64,000 bases of DNA from Cognataquiflexum aquatile (GTDB lineage: Bacteria > Bacteroidota > Bacteroidia > Cytophagales > Cyclobacteriaceae), in NCBI RefSeq assembly GCF_003316845.1, contig NZ_QMIK01000004.1:1-64000 (forward strand), read 5' to 3'. How positions within the stretch are numbered: position 1 is the stretch's first letter; every line of letters starts with the position of its first letter. Positions 8,083 to 17,182 of the stretch are shown here, one piece after another. The position numbers and the translations under genes are program-made. A model generated the notes under the pieces. It was not told the origin of the DNA and made no database searches. It was given only the letters and a program-made list of their open reading frames with translations.

Positions 8083-9672
8083 GTGAAAGATAAAATCAAT
8101 TTACTCTTTGTACCATTTGTTTTCACGCTTGTAGGGTTAACCTTGGGTTATACGTTTTTGCATTGGATAATTTTTATTGAACTTGAATTATTTCAACTAA
8201 AAGATATAATTATAAGTTTTGGAATACCAATCGTATTGACAGCACTTGCGGCATGGTTTATACTAAGACCAAGATTTAAAATTTTAAATCTTGAAGCCAA
8301 GAATGGGAATTGGAGAGATTTTTATAGTGCCATTATGTGGATGGCCTTTACAGCTCCTCTTTTGATTGCTCAACAATATGTTGTTTCAGCAACAGGAAAA
8401 TTGACTGAATTAAATTCCATCAACGAAATCAACAATTCTGAATCAACAAAATATTACACCATTAAAAATTTTTTTATAGACAAATTCGCCATTGGATTAC
8501 ATTCAGCATTTGATGTTAGTGGAAAGAACAATGAAAGTTTCAATATGCATATTTATGTTGCCCTTCCAATTTTTGAAAGTTTAAAGGATACAACAATTTT
8601 AGAACCGAAAGCTTGGTTTGGAATTGAGTATCGAAAAACCATAAGTAACCGACTTGAACCAAATGAGAAAGAGAAAAAATATCAAGAGTTTGCCAAGGAA
8701 AGTGAGTTGGATTTTGAGCATAAAAATGTTTCTGAATTTGTGTATTTAGATAGAATCAGACATTCCGATAAAAAAGAAGGATATATTGAAGCAATTAAAG
8801 CCAATCCAAAATATATCCCAAATGAAATTATTCTTGAACCAATAAATGAACCATTTGAAGCGAGGAATGGTAAAAAGTTAGAGTGGATTATAGGTTCTTC
8901 AATAATTGGATCAATTGTTTGGTTAATTATGGTTCTTGTTCCTAAAATTGACGAAAATGAATTAAAAAGGATAAAAGAGGGGAAGCCTGACCATAAGGCT
9001 CAAAAAGAATTTCAAGAATTTGTTGGCTTCTTAAAACCTAAAAAAGGGTATTTCATAACACCAATATTAATCAATGCCAACATTGGGATTTACTTAATCA
9101 TGGTTGTAATGGGATTTGGATTTATTTCATTCAAAGGTCAAGACCTTTTACAATTGGGAGCTAACTATGGACCCTTAACAAAAAACGGAGAATGGTGGCG
9201 GCTTTTGACAAACACATTCTTACACGGCGGACTAATGCACCTATTAGCAAATATGTTTGGACTTACTTTTGTCGGGAGTATTCTTGAGCCAAAATTAGGG
9301 AAACTTAAATTATTGACATTTTATTTAATTACCGGTATTTTGGCAAGCATTGCCAGTATTTGGTGGTATGAAGCAATTATAAGTGTAGGTGCTTCGGGAC
9401 CAATTTTAGGGCTTTATGGAATTTTTCTTACATTTCTCCTGACTAAAATTTTTCCTCCTGAATTTTCTACATCATTTTTTATCAGTACATCAATATTTAT
9501 AGGATTTACTCTTCTTATGGGTTTAGCAGGTGGTATAGACAATGCTGCACACATAGGAGGCCTTTTGAGTGGTTTTATAGTTGGATTAATCATATCCCCT
9601 ATAATTAAAAACAAACAGAAAATTAAACGACTAAAAAAGACTAAGAAAGCAACTCTTTTAAGGCAAGATTAA
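8083..9672 (+). CDS. rhomboid family intramembrane serine protease with long N-terminal extension
   Basis: 529 residues. GTG start at 8083, supported by an unusually good ribosome binding site (AAAAGGGGAGT). The C-terminal ~200 residues are a rhomboid core: GEWWRLLTNTFLHGGLMHLLANM, then GASGPILG with nucleophile Ser438, and AAHIGGLLSG with His490. The N-terminal ~300 residues contain two or three membrane segments (residues ~5-30, 38-58, 83-105), a lysine/glutamate-rich soluble part and another helix near 270. That extension is unusual for a rhomboid and I do not recognise it. The gene is A+T-rich compared with both neighbours, which suggests horizontal transfer. It follows the DUF3857 operon after 46 bp but may be transcribed separately. 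Confidence 0.85.
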   Translation: MKDKINLLFVPFVFTLVGLTLGYTFLHWIIFIELELFQLKDIIISFGIPIVLTALAAWFILRPRFKILNLEAKNGNWRDFYSAIMWMAFTAPLLIAQQYVVSATGKLTELNSINEINNSESTKYYTIKNFFIDKFAIGLHSAFDVSGKNNESFNMHIYVALPIFESLKDTTILEPKAWFGIEYRKTISNRLEPNEKEKKYQEFAKESELDFEHKNVSEFVYLDRIRHSDKKEGYIEAIKANPKYIPNEIILEPINEPFEARNGKKLEWIIGSSIIGSIVWLIMVLVPKIDENELKRIKEGKPDHKAQKEFQEFVGFLKPKKGYFITPILINANIGIYLIMVVMGFGFISFKGQDLLQLGANYGPLTKNGEWWRLLTNTFLHGGLMHLLANMFGLTFVGSILEPKLGKLKLLTFYLITGILASIASIWWYEAIISVGASGPILGLYGIFLTFLLTKIFPPEFSTSFFISTSIFIGFTLLMGLAGGIDNAAHIGGLLSGFIVGLIISPIIKNKQKIKRLKKTKKATLLRQD

Positions 9673-9679
9673 AAAATGG

Positions 9680-9698
9680 GCAAAAATTCAATTTTTGC
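9680..9698 (-). terminator. stem-loop after mtaB
   Basis: GCAAAAATT and AATTTTTGC form a 9-bp palindromic stem. Read on the minus strand a T-run (CCCATTTTTT) follows, ~60 bp after the mtaB stop. It could also help end the rhomboid transcript. Confidence 0.4.
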
Positions 9699-9757
9699 AC
9701 AGATGAAAAGTTCCTCATTTTAAAGCCTCAGCTTTCCTTAAAGTTTGATCGATTTTT

Positions 9758-11077
9758 TCAATGCCTTTCGTACATCATCTCCGGTTCGACGGCTTCCACA
9801 TTCCCTTTTTCATTGATTTCGCTGAGGGTGACGGTCTTCAGTTCATTGATTAAAATCGGATCGTACTTGGCTGCTACCCTGATATAATTTTGGGTAAAGC
9901 CGTGCATTTTACCATCTTCCACATCCTCTTCGAATAGGACGGTAAAGGTTCTTCCTAGATTCTCCTGATAAAATTTTCTCCTTTTCTTTTCAGAAAGAAT
10001 CCTGAGCATTTTGGAACGCTCATTTCTCTTTTTGATTGGGACGACTCCTTCCAATTCCACTGCACGGGTATTTGCCCTTTCGGAATAGGTGAAAACATGG
10101 AGATAAGAAATATCGAGTTCGTTCAGGAAATGGTATGTTTCTAGAAAAAGTTCGTCTGTTTCACCCGGAAATCCCACAATCACATCCACACCGATGCAGC
10201 AATGCGGCATTAGGGATTTGATTTTGGAAATCCTGTCTTCATATAATTCCCTTAGGTACCTTCTTCCCATGCTTCGGAGAATGGTATTGCTGCCGGATTG
10301 AAGGGGAATATGAAAATGAGGGACAAATCTTTTGGAAGTCGACACAAATTCTATGACCTCATTGGTAAGCAAATTGGGTTCAATAGAAGAAATCCGGAAC
10401 CTTTCTATACCTTCAATCTCGTCAATCGCCATCACAAGGTCTGCAAACCTTTCTTTTCTTTTCCCTTCCTGAATACCAAAATCTCCGATATTGACTCCTG
10501 TCAAAACCACTTCTTTTACTTCTGTGGCGGCAATTTCTCTAACTGAAGTCAGGATATTTTCGATGGTATCGCTCCGGCTTTTTCCTCTTGCCAAAGGGAT
10601 GGTGCAAAAAGCACATCCATAATTACAGCCATCCTGCACTTTCAAAAAGGTCCTTGTCCTGTCATGCATGGAGTAGGCATTGTTAAAAATATTCGCCTCT
10701 TGGATTTCGGAGGCCAAGACTTTGGTTTCCTGTTCTTTGGCAAATCCATCCAAAAGTTCTATTAACCTGAATTTTTCTGCAGCGCCCAATACTGCGTCAA
10801 CGCCATCTATCTCAGAGATTTCCTGTGGTTTCAGTTGCGCGTAGCAGCCAATAATGGTCACGTAAGAGTTGGGAGAAATCTTTTTTGCCTCTCGGACGAT
10901 TTTTTTACACTTCTTGTCTGCGTTTTCGGTCACAGAACAGGTATTGATGATAAAAATATCAGGCGTATTGTCGAAGTCGACCTTTCGATAGCCTTTCGCT
11001 TCAAACATCCTGCTGATGGTGGAAGTTTCTGAATAATTTAACTTACAACCTAAAGTATAAAATGCAACTTTTTTCAC
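9758..11077 (-). CDS. mtaB: tRNA (t6A37) C2-methylthiotransferase MtaB
   Basis: About 439 residues. It converts t6A to ms2t6A at position 37 of ANN-decoding tRNAs with a radical-SAM mechanism and two [4Fe-4S] clusters. The N-terminal UPF0004 domain has the three cluster cysteines (TLGCKLN, NTCSVT, IGCYAQ). The radical-SAM core has GCNYGCAFC (CxxxCxxC). A TRAM-like tail ends the protein. The GTG at 11077 is chosen as start: it follows an AAAGG box, and a longer frame beginning at TTG 11104 would start inside the -7 promoter element. It is transcribed divergently from glnN. Confidence 0.92.
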   Translation of the reverse strand: MKKVAFYTLGCKLNYSETSTISRMFEAKGYRKVDFDNTPDIFIINTCSVTENADKKCKKIVREAKKISPNSYVTIIGCYAQLKPQEISEIDGVDAVLGAAEKFRLIELLDGFAKEQETKVLASEIQEANIFNNAYSMHDRTRTFLKVQDGCNYGCAFCTIPLARGKSRSDTIENILTSVREIAATEVKEVVLTGVNIGDFGIQEGKRKERFADLVMAIDEIEGIERFRISSIEPNLLTNEVIEFVSTSKRFVPHFHIPLQSGSNTILRSMGRRYLRELYEDRISKIKSLMPHCCIGVDVIVGFPGETDELFLETYHFLNELDISYLHVFTYSERANTRAVELEGVVPIKKRNERSKMLRILSEKKRRKFYQENLGRTFTVLFEEDVEDGKMHGFTQNYIRVAAKYDPILINELKTVTLSEINEKGNVEAVEPEMMYERH

Positions 11078-11101
11078 GCTAACCTTTCTTTTTACCGGTC
11101 G

Positions 11102-11131
11102 CAAATTTAAATATTATCATTCAGTTTTCAA
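11102..11131 (-). promoter_or_regulatory. promoter of mtaB
   Basis: On the minus strand TTG (11131-11129), a 19-bp spacer and TAAATTTG (11109-11102) match the Bacteroidota consensus exactly. The implied transcript has a ~20-nt leader with AAAGG before the GTG at 11077. Confidence 0.65.
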
Positions 11132-11249
11132 TTTTCTATTTTTTGAGATCAAAACCCGATTTTTTTGGCCACTTTAAAGATATTTTGAGCCATTTAATTA
11201 AAAAAAATGTAAATTTTTTAAAAAATGAGCCCAATTGAAACCCTTTTGC

Positions 11250-11278
11250 TTTGAAATTCATATAATTTCATATTTTTG
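11250..11278 (+). promoter_or_regulatory. promoter of glutamine synthetase III gene
   Basis: TTTG (11250-11253), a 17-bp spacer and TATTTTTG (11271-11278), with the start codon 32 bp downstream. The spacer is slightly shorter than the usual 19-21. Confidence 0.55.
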
Positions 11279-11310
11279 TGGGTACATAATCAAACCACTT
11301 ATTGTAGAAA

Positions 11311-13473
11311 ATGGCAACTTTAAGACAAAAAGCGCTACTAATGGCCCAAGGCAGGTCAAAAGTTACTGTAACACCGCCTTCGAGCAAGATTTCCGACTAT
11401 TATGGAATCAATGTTTTCGGCACAAAGCAAATGAAAGAGTCTTTGGCCCCATCCGTATTCAAAAAGGTAATGGAGGCGATCGACAAAGGCAGCAAGATTG
11501 ATCCCTCAACCGCAGAAGAAGTCGCATCTGCAGTGAAAGTATGGGCGCTATCCAAAGGAGTTACCCACTACACCCACTGGTTTCAGCCTCTAACAGGCTC
11601 GACTGCGGAGAAACATGATTCTTTCTTTGATGCCCATGCAGGTTTAGAAAAATTCAAAGGTTCTGCTTTGGTTCAACAAGAACCTGACGCATCCTCATTC
11701 CCACATGGCGGTATCCGTTCGACTTTCGAAGCAAGGGGTTATACAGCTTGGGATCCTTCCTCACCGATTTTCATTTTTGATAAGACATTGTGTATTCCTA
11801 CCATATTTGTCTCCTTTACAGGGGAAGCGTTGGATTATAAGACACCATTGTTGAAATCCATGGAAGCCATTAATTCAGCTGCTGTGGAAGTATGTCAGCT
11901 ATTTGACAGAAATGTCAGAAAAGTGAGCCCATCCTTGGGTGTGGAGCAGGAATATTTTGTGATTGACAAAGCGCTGTTTGCGACAAGACCTGATTTGGTG
12001 ATGTCCGGACGTACAGTTTTTGGACATAACCCCGCAAGAGGTCAACAGTTGGAAGATCACTATTTCGGATCTATCCCTACCAGAGTGAAAGATTTCATGA
12101 TGGATTTTGAGATTGAAGCCCACAAATTGGGAATTCCTGTCTCTACCCGCCACAATGAAGTAGCTCCGGGTCAATTTGAAGTTGCGCCTCTTTTCGAAGA
12201 AATCAACAAAGCCATCGACCACAACCAATTGTTGATGGATCTGATGGATAAAGTTGCAGAAAAGCATAATTTGAAAGTTTTGTTCCACGAAAAACCGTTT
12301 GCAGGTGTAAATGGTAGCGGAAAGCACAATAACTGGTCTTTGATCACTGACACAGGTGTCAATCTATTCCAGCCAAGCAGTTCTGCGAGAGAAAACCTTC
12401 AATTCCTGACTTTTGTGGTTGCTACTGTAAAGGCAGTGTATGACCATGCGGATTTGTTGAGGTCAAGCATCGCTTCTGCAAGCAATGATTTCAGATTGGG
12501 AGCAAACGAAGCACCTCCTGCTATCATGTCTGTATTCTTGGGTTCAACATTATCTTCCGTGTTAGACGAATTGGAGAAAAACGGAAACGTGAAAATCGAA
12601 AAAGGAGATAACATGTATATGAAACTTGGAATCTCCAAGATTCCGGAAATCATATTGGACAACACAGACCGTAACAGAACTTCGCCTTTTGCCTTCACAG
12701 GAAACAAATTTGAGTTTAGAGCGGTTGGTTCAGGTGCCAATTCTGCAGGACCGATGACGGCTTTGAACGTGATCGTAGCCGAAACATTAAGGAATCTTCT
12801 CAAAGACATTGATAAGGAAGTCAATGCCGGCAAAGAAAAGAAAATCGCCATTGTCAATGTATTGAGGAAATACATCAAAGACAGCAAAAAAATCAGATTT
12901 GAAGGTGACGGTTATTCCGATGAGTGGGCCAAAGAAGCTGAAAAAAGAGGTTTGTCAAACTTAAAAAGTACTCCGGCTGCTTTGGATATTTATCACGACA
13001 AGAAAGTTGCAGAGTTATTTGCAAAGCACAATGTCTTGAATCCAAAGGAACTCCATGCGAGACATGAAATCATGTTGGAAAATTACATCAAAAAAGTTCA
13101 GATCGAATCCAGGGTAATGGGCGACCTTGCTTTGAACCATGTAATCCCAACTTCTATCCTGTATCAAAACAAACTGATCGAAAATGCAAATGGTTTGGCT
13201 GGATTAGGCTTAGATAATACTGCTGCCATTGAGACTATCAAAGAAATCAGTAAGCACCTTGAATCTATCAACAAGAATGTTCACGGGATGACTGAAGCAA
13301 GAAAGCAGCTGAATAAAGAAGAGGATATTGTCAAAAGAGCCAAAGGATATTGTAATGATGTCAAAGAAGCTTATTTCGATAAAATCAGGTATGCTGTTGA
13401 CAAACTTGAATTGGTTGTCGATGACGAATTGTGGCCTTTGGTTAAGTATCGGGAGATGTTGTTTATCAAATAA
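11311..13473 (+). CDS. glnN: type III glutamine synthetase
   Basis: 720 residues, the normal size for GSIII (much longer than GSI). It makes glutamine from glutamate, ammonia and ATP in the cytoplasm. The GSIII N-terminal domain (SDYYGINVFGTKQMKESL...) is followed by the catalytic core: GVEQEYFVID for the metal-binding glutamates, HNEVAPGQFEVAPLFEEIN, the KPFAGVNGSGKHNNWSL loop, and NRTSPFAFTGNKFEFRAVGS. The C-terminal helical extension is typical of GSIII. A good promoter lies upstream and a strong terminator follows, so it is a single-gene unit. No PII or ammonium transporter gene is adjacent. Confidence 0.95.
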   Translation: MATLRQKALLMAQGRSKVTVTPPSSKISDYYGINVFGTKQMKESLAPSVFKKVMEAIDKGSKIDPSTAEEVASAVKVWALSKGVTHYTHWFQPLTGSTAEKHDSFFDAHAGLEKFKGSALVQQEPDASSFPHGGIRSTFEARGYTAWDPSSPIFIFDKTLCIPTIFVSFTGEALDYKTPLLKSMEAINSAAVEVCQLFDRNVRKVSPSLGVEQEYFVIDKALFATRPDLVMSGRTVFGHNPARGQQLEDHYFGSIPTRVKDFMMDFEIEAHKLGIPVSTRHNEVAPGQFEVAPLFEEINKAIDHNQLLMDLMDKVAEKHNLKVLFHEKPFAGVNGSGKHNNWSLITDTGVNLFQPSSSARENLQFLTFVVATVKAVYDHADLLRSSIASASNDFRLGANEAPPAIMSVFLGSTLSSVLDELEKNGNVKIEKGDNMYMKLGISKIPEIILDNTDRNRTSPFAFTGNKFEFRAVGSGANSAGPMTALNVIVAETLRNLLKDIDKEVNAGKEKKIAIVNVLRKYIKDSKKIRFEGDGYSDEWAKEAEKRGLSNLKSTPAALDIYHDKKVAELFAKHNVLNPKELHARHEIMLENYIKKVQIESRVMGDLALNHVIPTSILYQNKLIENANGLAGLGLDNTAAIETIKEISKHLESINKNVHGMTEARKQLNKEEDIVKRAKGYCNDVKEAYFDKIRYAVDKLELVVDDELWPLVKYREMLFIK

Positions 13474-13478
13474 AATAG

Positions 13479-13505
13479 AAACCGCCTTCGGGCGGTTTTT
13501 TTTTG
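13479..13505 (+). terminator. rho-independent terminator of glnN
   Basis: AAACCGCC-TTCG-GGCGGTTT with a UUCG-type tetraloop, followed by a run of nine T, 5 bp after the stop codon. Confidence 0.9.
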
Positions 13506-14024
13506 CTCAAATCACTGCATTACCAGCACCCGCTTTGAATAAAGTCAATGATCTTCTTTAATTTTTTTTTAAAAGTGGGTATGATTAAGCTTGCGAAGTA
13601 AATCAAGCCTTATTTCGATAATAAACATTTGGACGTAATTAATTGGCTTTGAGGGGGAATTGAAAGATGTAAATGGAAATGGACAAACTGAAAAAAGTCA
13701 TGGATAAACAACCTTGTCTGGTAAACAATAAATAAATTTATTTGCTAAACCGATTTATTAAATATAATAAATCGTAAAAGTCACTGAACTTAATTAAAAA
13801 AAATATTTAAATATTTTTAACAATAATTTTTTTTAGATACATTTACAAAAGGCTAATCTTTCAATTATTTGAATTTAACCTATATTATTATACTGTTTAA
13901 TCTCAAAATGGTTAAATTAATCTATGGCGTATCTTAAAATTGTCGAAATAAAAAATAATAAGTTGAAATCAAGTTAATTCCCATTTACCCTAAACCAATA
14001 AAATGTAACCTTTAAATAATTCCT
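13506..14024. other. long A+T-rich leader/regulatory region before susC
   Basis: No gene seen. It holds the candidate LacI operator and dyad listed separately, a 14-bp palindrome AAATAAATTTATTT, and a 9-bp inverted repeat AATTTAACC (13872-13880) / GGTTAAATT (13910-13918). I could not place a convincing TAnnTTTG element, so the transcription start of susC is unknown. Confidence 0.5.
13746..13774. promoter_or_regulatory. candidate LacI-type operator with overlapping dyad
   Basis: TAAACCGATTTA (13746-13757) is a near-palindrome around a central CG, the usual shape of LacI-family operators. It overlaps a perfect 10-bp inverted repeat CGATTTATTA/TAATAAATCG (13751-13760 and 13765-13774). A LacI regulator is encoded three genes downstream at 20043. 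The pairing is inference. Confidence 0.4.
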
Positions 14025-17000
14025 ATGAACAGAGTTGTACTATTAATGTTAGCGATGGTCATGATTTTTGCCTCAGGTTTTGAGGCATATGGCCAAAGCC
14101 GAGTTCTTACCGGTAGAGTAGTTGATTCTACCGGAGAACCGATCCCGGGAGTAAACATCCTGGACAAACAAGCAAATACCGGTACTACCACCGATTTGGA
14201 TGGTAGATACTCCATTTCGGTGACCAATACCTCGGTATTGGTATTTTCATTTATCGGATTTTCGCCCCAAGAATTTTTGGTGGGAAACAGAAGTTCACTT
14301 GATGTAAACTTAGCGGAGGACTTGTCAGAACTTTCCGAAGTTGTAGTCACTTCCTTTGGTATGGAAAAAGACAAGAAAGCTCTTGGATTTTCTGTAACAC
14401 AGGTAAGTGGTGACAAATTCACTGAATCAAGGGCCGTCAACTTAGGTAATGCCTTGACAGGTAAAATTGCCGGTGTGAACGTTTCTCCTCCTGCTTCAGG
14501 AGCTGCTGGTTCTACTAGAGTTGTTATCCGTGGAGGTTCTTCCCTAACAGGAAATGACCAACCTCTATATGTGGTCAACGGTATGCCAATCGAAACAGGC
14601 AACCTTGGAAGTGCAGGTATGTGGGGAGGTAATGATGCCGGTGACGGTCTTGCTTCTATCAACCCTGATGATATCGAAAGTATTTCTGTATTGAAAGGAA
14701 ATGCTGCTGCAGCGCTTTATGGTGCCAGAGCTGCCAATGGTGTTGTGTTGATCACAACCAAGACCGGTAAAGCTAGAAAAGGTATTGGCGTAGCATTGAA
14801 CTCTAACATCACCTTTGATAACGTTCTTGATTTCACCGAATACCAAAGATCATATGGTCCAGGTATAGACGGTGTTATACCTGCGACCTCAGGCCAGGCA
14901 TTGGATGCTGGCAATATCCATTGGGGTGGTAAATACAACGGTGCAAGTACCCCTCAGTTTGATGGCGTATCAAGACCTTACTCCCATACTGGCGAAGGTT
15001 TAAATGCCTTCTACGAAACAGGTTATACTATTAACAACTCCGTTGCTTTGAGTGGTGGTAATGAAACAGGTACATATAGATTGGCTTATTCAAACCTGAA
15101 TAATAATGACATCATGCCAAATGCAGGTTTCAAAAGAGATGTTGTCAACTTGAATATCAACAGTAAGTTGAAGAGACTCACATTGGATATGAGCGGTCAG
15201 TATTCCAATCAAAATGCGCAAAACCGTCCGAGACTTTCAGACTCTCCGGGAAATGCCAATTTTTCTATGATGACAAGACCAGGCAATCTTCCACTTTCAG
15301 CAATGAGAGGACCGACAGACAAACTTGGTGCTCAGGAAGACGGTTTTGAATTGAGATATCAACCTAACGTTTTCCAAACCAACCCTTATTGGGCTGCGCA
15401 TCAGTTCTATCGTGAGGATGTCACAGACAGGGTTTTGGGAAAAATCTCCGTGAGATATGACCTCACAGATTGGTTATATGTAATGGGTAGGGCAGGTACT
15501 GATTTTCAGTCAAGAACAGATGATTCCTCTGAGCCTTATGGAACTGCATACAAACCAAGAGGTGATTACAATGTAAGTAAGAGAACCATTAGAGAAGATA
15601 ACTTGGATTTGTTTATCGGTGCGCAAAAGCAATTTGGAGATATTTCTGTGGATGCCTTGGTCGGTGGCAATAGAATGAGAAGGTCCTTTGAAAGCCTTTC
15701 AGGTGGAGGAAATGACCTTGTAGTACCATTCTTTTCTAGTGTAAGAAACGTAGCAGCCCCTCAGGTTGGATATGGTTTTAGTGAACAAGGAATTAATTCC
15801 ATATTTGGTTATGCCAATGTGGGTTACAAAAACTTCCTTTTCTTAAATGTTACTGCACGTCAGGACCAATTCTCGACTTTGTCTCCTGAAAACAGCAAAT
15901 TGTTTTATCCATCAGTGGGAACCAGCTTTGTTTTGTCGGATGTAATTGAATTGCCAAAAGCATTTACATTCACCAAGTTAAGAGCTTCTTGGGGTCAGAC
16001 AGGTGGAGGTGCACCAAATCCTTATGCCCTTAACTTGACTTATGGTCTTGTGGGTTCAGGACACTTGGGCGGAAGTTTGGGTCAGATCAACAATGGTTCA
16101 ATCCCTAATGCAAACCTTAAGCCTTATTTGTCTACTGAATATGAATTCGGTGCTGATTTAAGATTCTTCGAAAATAAATTAGGATTGGATGTGGCTTATT
16201 ACAGCCGAAATACAACCAATGATATCCTTGCTACTGGTATTTCTGCAACTTCAGGTTTTGGATCCACCATCATCAACATTGGTGAATTGACAAACAAGGG
16301 TGTCGAATTGTTATTGAACGTTGTTGCTTACGAAAGGAAAGATTTCCGCTGGGACTTCTCTTTGAACTATGCCAACAACCAAAGTAACGTCGTAAGTCTT
16401 GGAACAAACGCAAAAGGTGAACCGATTGAATTCATCAACCTTGACGAATCAAGATTGAGAAGGGAAAGAATCCGTCACATAGTTGGTCAGCCTTTGGGTA
16501 TGATTGCAGGTTTCAAACATCTGGAAATCGATGGTCAAAAAGTGTATGACAACAGAGGTCTACCAGTTCCAACTAATGGACTTGAAACTATCGCAGAGGG
16601 ACGTCACCCAATTTCTGCAGGTTTTATCAACAACTTCAGCTATAAGAATTTCAAGTTGATGGTGTTGCTTGATGGTAGATTCGGAGGCCATTTGGTTTCA
16701 GGAACCAATTACTTTGCTTACAACAATGGTTTACATGAAGAAACCTTGGCAAGCCGTACGAATGGTTTGACTACTTCTGGTGTGGACGCTAACGGTGAGT
16801 CAAGAACCTGGAACATTCCTGCAAATCCTGGTGATCCAACGCAATTTTTGATTGATGATTATTTCAACAGATATGCTCAGATCACGGAAAACATCGTGTA
16901 TGATGCATCTTTCATCAAGTTGAGAGAATTCTCTTTCGGATATTCACTTCCTGGAACACTTTTGAGCAAGACACCTTTTACCGCTGCCTCAGTTTCTTTG

Positions 17001-17150
17001 GTGGGTAGAAACCTTGCCTTGATTTGGTCAAAAGTTCCTAACATAGATCCTGAATCTGCCTACACTGTCGGTGGTAACTCCCAAGGTTTGGAGTTCTTCG
17101 CAATGCCTACTACAAGAAGTTTCGGTTTCAATATCAATCTTAACTTCTAA
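14025..17150 (+). CDS. SusC/RagA family TonB-linked outer membrane transporter
   Basis: 1041 residues. A signal peptide ends near AYGQ, followed by the CarboxypepD_reg-like beta domain (LTGRVVDSTGEPIPGVNIL...GTTTDLDGRYSISV), a TonB-box-like segment near residue 105 (LSEVVVTSFG), the plug (ALTGKIAGVNVSPP, VVIRGGSSLTGNDQPLYVVNGMP) and a 22-strand barrel ending with aromatic F at the C-terminus (FNINLNF). It imports oligosaccharides together with the SusD lipoprotein encoded 32 bp downstream. It heads a carbohydrate-utilisation locus with a GH18 enzyme, so the ligand may be a GlcNAc-containing glycan; that is inference from context. Expression is probably controlled by the LacI or ROK regulator of the locus. 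Confidence 0.95.
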   Translation: MNRVVLLMLAMVMIFASGFEAYGQSRVLTGRVVDSTGEPIPGVNILDKQANTGTTTDLDGRYSISVTNTSVLVFSFIGFSPQEFLVGNRSSLDVNLAEDLSELSEVVVTSFGMEKDKKALGFSVTQVSGDKFTESRAVNLGNALTGKIAGVNVSPPASGAAGSTRVVIRGGSSLTGNDQPLYVVNGMPIETGNLGSAGMWGGNDAGDGLASINPDDIESISVLKGNAAAALYGARAANGVVLITTKTGKARKGIGVALNSNITFDNVLDFTEYQRSYGPGIDGVIPATSGQALDAGNIHWGGKYNGASTPQFDGVSRPYSHTGEGLNAFYETGYTINNSVALSGGNETGTYRLAYSNLNNNDIMPNAGFKRDVVNLNINSKLKRLTLDMSGQYSNQNAQNRPRLSDSPGNANFSMMTRPGNLPLSAMRGPTDKLGAQEDGFELRYQPNVFQTNPYWAAHQFYREDVTDRVLGKISVRYDLTDWLYVMGRAGTDFQSRTDDSSEPYGTAYKPRGDYNVSKRTIREDNLDLFIGAQKQFGDISVDALVGGNRMRRSFESLSGGGNDLVVPFFSSVRNVAAPQVGYGFSEQGINSIFGYANVGYKNFLFLNVTARQDQFSTLSPENSKLFYPSVGTSFVLSDVIELPKAFTFTKLRASWGQTGGGAPNPYALNLTYGLVGSGHLGGSLGQINNGSIPNANLKPYLSTEYEFGADLRFFENKLGLDVAYYSRNTTNDILATGISATSGFGSTIINIGELTNKGVELLLNVVAYERKDFRWDFSLNYANNQSNVVSLGTNAKGEPIEFINLDESRLRRERIRHIVGQPLGMIAGFKHLEIDGQKVYDNRGLPVPTNGLETIAEGRHPISAGFINNFSYKNFKLMVLLDGRFGGHLVSGTNYFAYNNGLHEETLASRTNGLTTSGVDANGESRTWNIPANPGDPTQFLIDDYFNRYAQITENIVYDASFIKLREFSFGYSLPGTLLSKTPFTAASVSLVGRNLALIWSKVPNIDPESAYTVGGNSQGLEFFAMPTTRSFGFNINLNF

Positions 17151-17182
17151 TAGGGATGTTTAACAAACTAATTCACGGAAAA

